Shown here piece after piece: positions 8,651 to 10,744 of a stretch of 10,744 nucleotides of DNA. How positions within the stretch are numbered: the first letter of the stretch is position 1; each line of letters opens with the position of its first letter. This DNA is from Planctomycetota bacterium. Its GTDB lineage: Bacteria; Planctomycetota; Phycisphaerae; WQYP01. The notes below the pieces were generated by a model. The model was not told the origin of the DNA. It searched no databases and saw only the letters and a list, made by a program, of their open reading frames with translations. The position numbers were made by a program, and so were the translations under genes. The stretch spans positions 1 to 10,744 of the forward strand of contig JAKATV010000322.1 of assembly GCA_021818565.1 (NCBI GenBank), read 5' to 3'.

Positions 8651-9433
8651 ATGATTAAATCACTGATAACGCGATTTCAACAAGGTTACCGCACCATTGG
8701 CTATCCGGATCCCGGCGCGCCGGAACCCGTTATGCCGGCACGGTTTCGCGGTCGCCCGGTTTTTGATTCCAGCAAATGCCCGGCGGATTGCCGCCAATGC
8801 GTGGATGCCTGCCCCACCCAAGCCATTACCATTGCTGACGGCAAAATAAAGCTGGACTTGGGACGCTGCCTGTTCTGTGACGATTGCGCCCAGGCCTGCC
8901 CGGAACATGCAATTACCCATTCGCGCGATTATCGCCTGACTGTGCGACAGGCATCCGACCTTATCGTCAATTCGGATCAGGAAATAAAATTGGCCGCCGC
9001 GCTCGACGGCAAATTGCGCAAGCTTTTTGGCCGAAGTCTGCAACTGCGGCAAGTCAGCGCCGGCGGATGCAACGGCTGCGAATCCGATGTGAATGTATTG
9101 ACGACCATCGGCTGGGATTTATCGCGCTTTGGCATTTCATTTGTGGCTTCACCCCGCCACGCCGACGGCCTGCTGATTACTGGGCCGGTAACGGAAAATA
9201 TGAAGCAGGCCCTGAAAATTGCCTATGACGCGTTACCTGACCCAAAAATTGTCATCGCGGTAGGCGCTTGCGCCCTGTCCGGCGGCCCTTATATCAATCA
9301 CAGTGAGGTCAACAACGGCGCGGCAAATATCGTACCGGTTGACCTGTTTATCCCCGGCTGCCCCCCGCATCCCATGACGATTCTCGATGGACTGCTGCGT
9401 TTACTTGGCAAAATAGAAGCCGGGAAGTCGTGA
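8651..9433 (+). CDS. hyfI: Ferredoxin-NuoB fusion: HyfH/HyfI-like electron-transfer small subunit
   Basis: 260-residue FeS protein joining two subunits that are separate in E. coli hydrogenase 4. Residues about 39-95 form a two-[4Fe-4S] ferredoxin domain (HyfH/NuoI-like). Cluster 1 cysteines are 43, 47, 50 and 54 (spacing C-x3-C-x2-C-x3-C, one residue longer than usual at the first gap); cluster 2 cysteines are 73, 76, 79 and 83 (canonical spacing). Residues about 130-255 are NuoB/HyfI-like: GGCNGCESDVNVL (Cys140, Cys143), VGACALSGGPY (Cys207) and IPGCPPHP (Cys237). These are the four ligands of the proximal cluster equivalent to N2, all present. Expected role: carry electrons through three clusters to or from the active-site region of the large subunit. 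Start ATG 8651 is preceded by GGAGA at 8639-8643, 28 bases after the large-subunit stop. Last gene of the tightly packed block. Confidence 0.94.
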   Translation: MIKSLITRFQQGYRTIGYPDPGAPEPVMPARFRGRPVFDSSKCPADCRQCVDACPTQAITIADGKIKLDLGRCLFCDDCAQACPEHAITHSRDYRLTVRQASDLIVNSDQEIKLAAALDGKLRKLFGRSLQLRQVSAGGCNGCESDVNVLTTIGWDLSRFGISFVASPRHADGLLITGPVTENMKQALKIAYDALPDPKIVIAVGACALSGGPYINHSEVNNGAANIVPVDLFIPGCPPHPMTILDGLLRLLGKIEAGKS

Positions 9434-9465
9434 CCGCCCTACCGAATCCTTCGCCAGTGCTGCAT

Positions 9466-9494
9466 TTGACTTCACCGTGTATTAGTCGGATACT
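9466..9494 (+). promoter_or_regulatory. Candidate sigma70 promoter for the third hyfB-like gene
   Basis: TTGACT at 9466-9471 (5 of 6 to the -35 consensus), then exactly 17 bases, then GATACT at 9489-9494 (4 of 6 to the -10). The surroundings are AT-richer than the flanking genes. Transcription would begin near 9501 and give a leader of about 200 bases. Pattern match only. Confidence 0.35.
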
Positions 9495-9530
9495 GATTTT
9501 CGCTTAATATAAATGAAAGGGCATTTTTCA

Positions 9531-9710
9531 ATGAAAAGTCCCGCCCACGCCGTTACCGCCGGAAATCATCAATTGCCGCAATGTTGTACTGCGGGCAAAC
9601 CGCCTGATCCAACTCTTATGGTGGTGGTTTTCGCCCGACATATATCGAACAATGCGGGGGCCGCATACCGGAATTTTGATGCCCCCGGACAAGGCCGCCC
9701 ATGCTACTGA
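9531..9710 (+). CDS. Possible small leader ORF, 59 codons, uncertain
   Basis: An open frame from ATG 9531 (GAAAGGG at 9515-9521, 9 bases upstream) to TGA 9708-9710, overlapping the first codons of the third hyfB-like gene by 10 bases. The predicted peptide has no membrane segment or recognised domain; it contains a Cys-Cys pair and many Pro, Gly and Ala residues. An upstream in-frame ATG at 9513 has no ribosome binding site. The arrangement would allow coupled translation into the next gene. It may equally be a chance frame in a non-coding leader; I lean to the latter. Confidence 0.15.
   Translation: MKSPAHAVTAGNHQLPQCCTAGKPPDPTLMVVVFARHISNNAGAAYRNFDAPGQGRPCY
9573..9598 (+). other. Inverted repeat (possible RNA hairpin) in the leader
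   Basis: TTGCCGCA (9573-9580) and TGCGGGCAA (9590-9598) can pair as an 8-bp stem with one bulged G and a 9-base loop. There is no T-run after it, so it is not an intrinsic terminator. Confidence 0.35.
9652..9687 (+). promoter_or_regulatory. Two overlapping, mutually exclusive hairpins just before the ribosome binding site
   Basis: Stem A is ATGCGG (9652-9657) with CCGCAT (9661-9666), perfect 6 bp around a GGG loop. Stem B is CGGGGGC (9655-9661) with GCCCCCG (9681-9687), perfect 7 bp around a 19-base loop. They share bases 9655-9661, so only one can form. Stem B ends at the first base of the GGACAAGG ribosome binding region, which could affect translation of the downstream gene. Function is conjecture. 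Confidence 0.3.
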
Positions 9711-10744
9711 CCATCACACTGCTGGGGGTTGCTGGTTTTTTCGCCAGCGGTTTGGTCGGAATGGTGGGCGACCGTCGCCAAGACTGGGGGCAACGACTCT
9801 CCGCGATCATAGCGGTCATTTCCTGCTTGTGCGGCCTGTGGGGCGCTTTTGGCACATTGCTGGGCGCACCGGTGGAAGCATTCGCAAGTGCGGGGCCTGC
9901 GCCGGCGATGGCCATAAACTTGAAGCTGGGTCCGCTGGGGGCATTTTTTCTAGTTCCTATTTTTCTCATCGGCGGCTTAAGCTCCATTTATGGCCTGGAA
10001 TATTGGCGACAAAGCCGACATCCGCGGACCGCACGGAAACTGCGATTCTGGTATGCCCTGCTTATCGCCGGCATGGGGCTATTGGTGTTGTGTGACAACA
10101 GCATCTGCTTTCTTATTGCGTGGGAACTCGTGGCGTTAGGCTCCTTTTTTCTTATTGCCACGGAAGATCAGAAGCCGGCATCCCGCCAAGCGGCATGGAT
10201 ATATCTGGTGGCCACGCATGTGAGCACCTTGTTGCTGGTGGTGCTGTTTATTCTACTGCGGATATTTTCCGGCAGTTTTCTTCTGCGCCCGCTGGAGCCG
10301 GGGCAGGCCGATGTGGGCATTCAAACAGCGATGTTTTTACTGGCACTGACGGCATTTGGCATCAAGGCCGGCATGATGCCGCTGCACTTCTGGCTACCGG
10401 ATGCCCATGCCAACTCCCCCAGCCATGTATCGGCCACACTTTCCGGGGTTGCCATCAAGATGGGAATTTTCGGGCTATTGCGATTATTACCCCTGTTTCC
10501 CGCACGCCCCTTAGGATGGGGCCTGCTGGTAGTGACGTTGGGGGCAACCAGCGCTTTTCTAGGAGTGTTATGGGCTATTGGTCAACATGACATTAAAAAA
10601 CTTCTGGCGTATCACAGCGTTGAAAATATCGGCATTATTCTGTTGGGTCTGGGCTTGGCGCTGGTCGGGGAGACCTATCATCAACCGGTGTGGATTGTTC
10701 TGGGATTAGGCGGATGTCTGTTGCATGTATGGAACCACGCCTTG
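9701..10744 (+). CDS. hyfB: HyfB-like antiporter-type membrane subunit, copy 3 (truncated by window end)
   Basis: An uninterrupted frame of 348 codons from ATG 9701 to the last base, with no stop, so the C-terminal half lies outside. GGACAAGG (9687-9694) is 6 bases upstream, and an in-frame TGA at 9677 excludes a longer N-terminus. The product is a third member of the NuoL/M/N-type family: GLEYWRQSRHPRTARKLRF matches copy 1, then WELVALGSFFLIATEDQKP (Glu142, TM5), GIKAGMMPLHFWLPDAHAN (Lys222, TM7), AIKMGIFGLLR (Lys253, TM8) and LLAYHSVENIGIILLGLG, ending at HVWNHAL. It resembles copy 1 more than copy 2 (both have YHS[IV]ENIGII and HVWNH, and keep the TM8 lysine). Expected role: ion translocation. 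It is separated from the main block by the only long gap, so it may open a second transcription unit or supply an alternative membrane module. Confidence 0.92.
   Translation, partial: MLLTITLLGVAGFFASGLVGMVGDRRQDWGQRLSAIIAVISCLCGLWGAFGTLLGAPVEAFASAGPAPAMAINLKLGPLGAFFLVPIFLIGGLSSIYGLEYWRQSRHPRTARKLRFWYALLIAGMGLLVLCDNSICFLIAWELVALGSFFLIATEDQKPASRQAAWIYLVATHVSTLLLVVLFILLRIFSGSFLLRPLEPGQADVGIQTAMFLLALTAFGIKAGMMPLHFWLPDAHANSPSHVSATLSGVAIKMGIFGLLRLLPLFPARPLGWGLLVVTLGATSAFLGVLWAIGQHDIKKLLAYHSVENIGIILLGLGLALVGETYHQPVWIVLGLGGCLLHVWNHAL

Larger units (their letters stand above)
9434..9700 (+). other. 267-base intergenic leader before the third hyfB-like gene
   Basis: By far the longest gap in the window; all other gaps are 40 bases or less. 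It contains a candidate promoter, three possible hairpins and one small open frame, listed separately. No run-off terminator (hairpin plus T-run) is visible after the fused small subunit, so read-through from the main operon remains possible. Confidence 0.6.

Noticed and set aside
7075..9433. A working group 4 [NiFe]-hydrogenase / formate hydrogenlyase
   Set aside because: All four Ni-Fe cysteines of the large subunit are replaced, and no formate dehydrogenase or hyp maturation gene appears in the window.
1..9433. Respiratory complex I (nuo operon)
   Set aside because: There are no NuoA, NuoJ, NuoE, NuoF or NuoG-like genes, the membrane subunits carry HyfB/HyfE/HyfF signatures, and the large subunit keeps the hydrogenase-like GPIHAGIIEPGH motif.
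9573..9598. Intrinsic terminator after the fused small subunit
   Set aside because: The stem has a bulge and is not followed by a T-run; it lies about 140 bases past the stop codon.
9620..9634. Possible sigma54 promoter (GG...GC), as used by E. coli hyc/hyf
   Set aside because: The best GG-to-GC spacing is 11 rather than 10 bases, and the surrounding consensus is poor.
1..10744. tRNA, rRNA, CRISPR array, insertion sequence or phage signals
   Set aside because: No cloverleaf, regular spaced repeats, transposase-like frame or terminal inverted repeats were seen. Codon use looks similar throughout.

Overview
This window carries most of one energy-converting gene cluster of the hydrogenase-4 / formate-hydrogenlyase (Hyf/Hyc) and complex I superfamily, all on the + strand. 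It holds almost nothing else. Taxonomy cannot be settled from the window: it is bacterial (clear Shine-Dalgarno sequences, tight operon packing), of moderately high GC, and has no rRNA, tRNA or other taxonomic marker.

Layout. Positions 1-2012 and 2041-4035 are two large HyfB-type antiporter-like membrane subunits in tandem. They are followed by a HyfC/NuoH-like subunit (4076-4987), a HyfE/NuoK-like subunit (4991-5632), a HyfF-type second class of antiporter-like subunit (5639-7078), a large catalytic-type subunit with fused NuoC and NuoD domains (7075-8622), and a fusion of a two-cluster ferredoxin (HyfH-like) with the NuoB-like small subunit (HyfI-like) (8651-9433). Gaps are -4 to about 40 bases, so this looks like one operon. 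A 267-base intergenic stretch (9434-9700) follows, with a plausible sigma70 promoter and several possible hairpins. Then a third HyfB-type gene starts at 9701 and runs off the end of the window.

How it works together. In this superfamily the NuoB/NuoD/ferredoxin arm takes electrons through FeS clusters. The HyfC-type subunit couples the arm to the membrane, and the HyfB/HyfF/HyfE-type subunits translocate H+ or Na+. All cluster-binding cysteines of the small subunit are present. In the large subunit, however, all four cysteines that hold the Ni-Fe centre in true hydrogenases are replaced (Ala219/Thr222 and Ser480/Asn483). The complex therefore should not make or use H2 by the known mechanism. 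It fits the energy-converting-hydrogenase-related (Ehr) class, whose reaction is not established. By-eye alignment also suggests it lacks the quinone-site His and Tyr of complex I.

Most notable points: the dead Ni-Fe site in an otherwise complete complex, the ferredoxin-small-subunit fusion, the multiplication of HyfB modules (at least three plus HyfF), a Lys-to-Asn change in the channel of the second HyfB, and the separately led third HyfB, which may open a second transcription unit or a duplicate complex.
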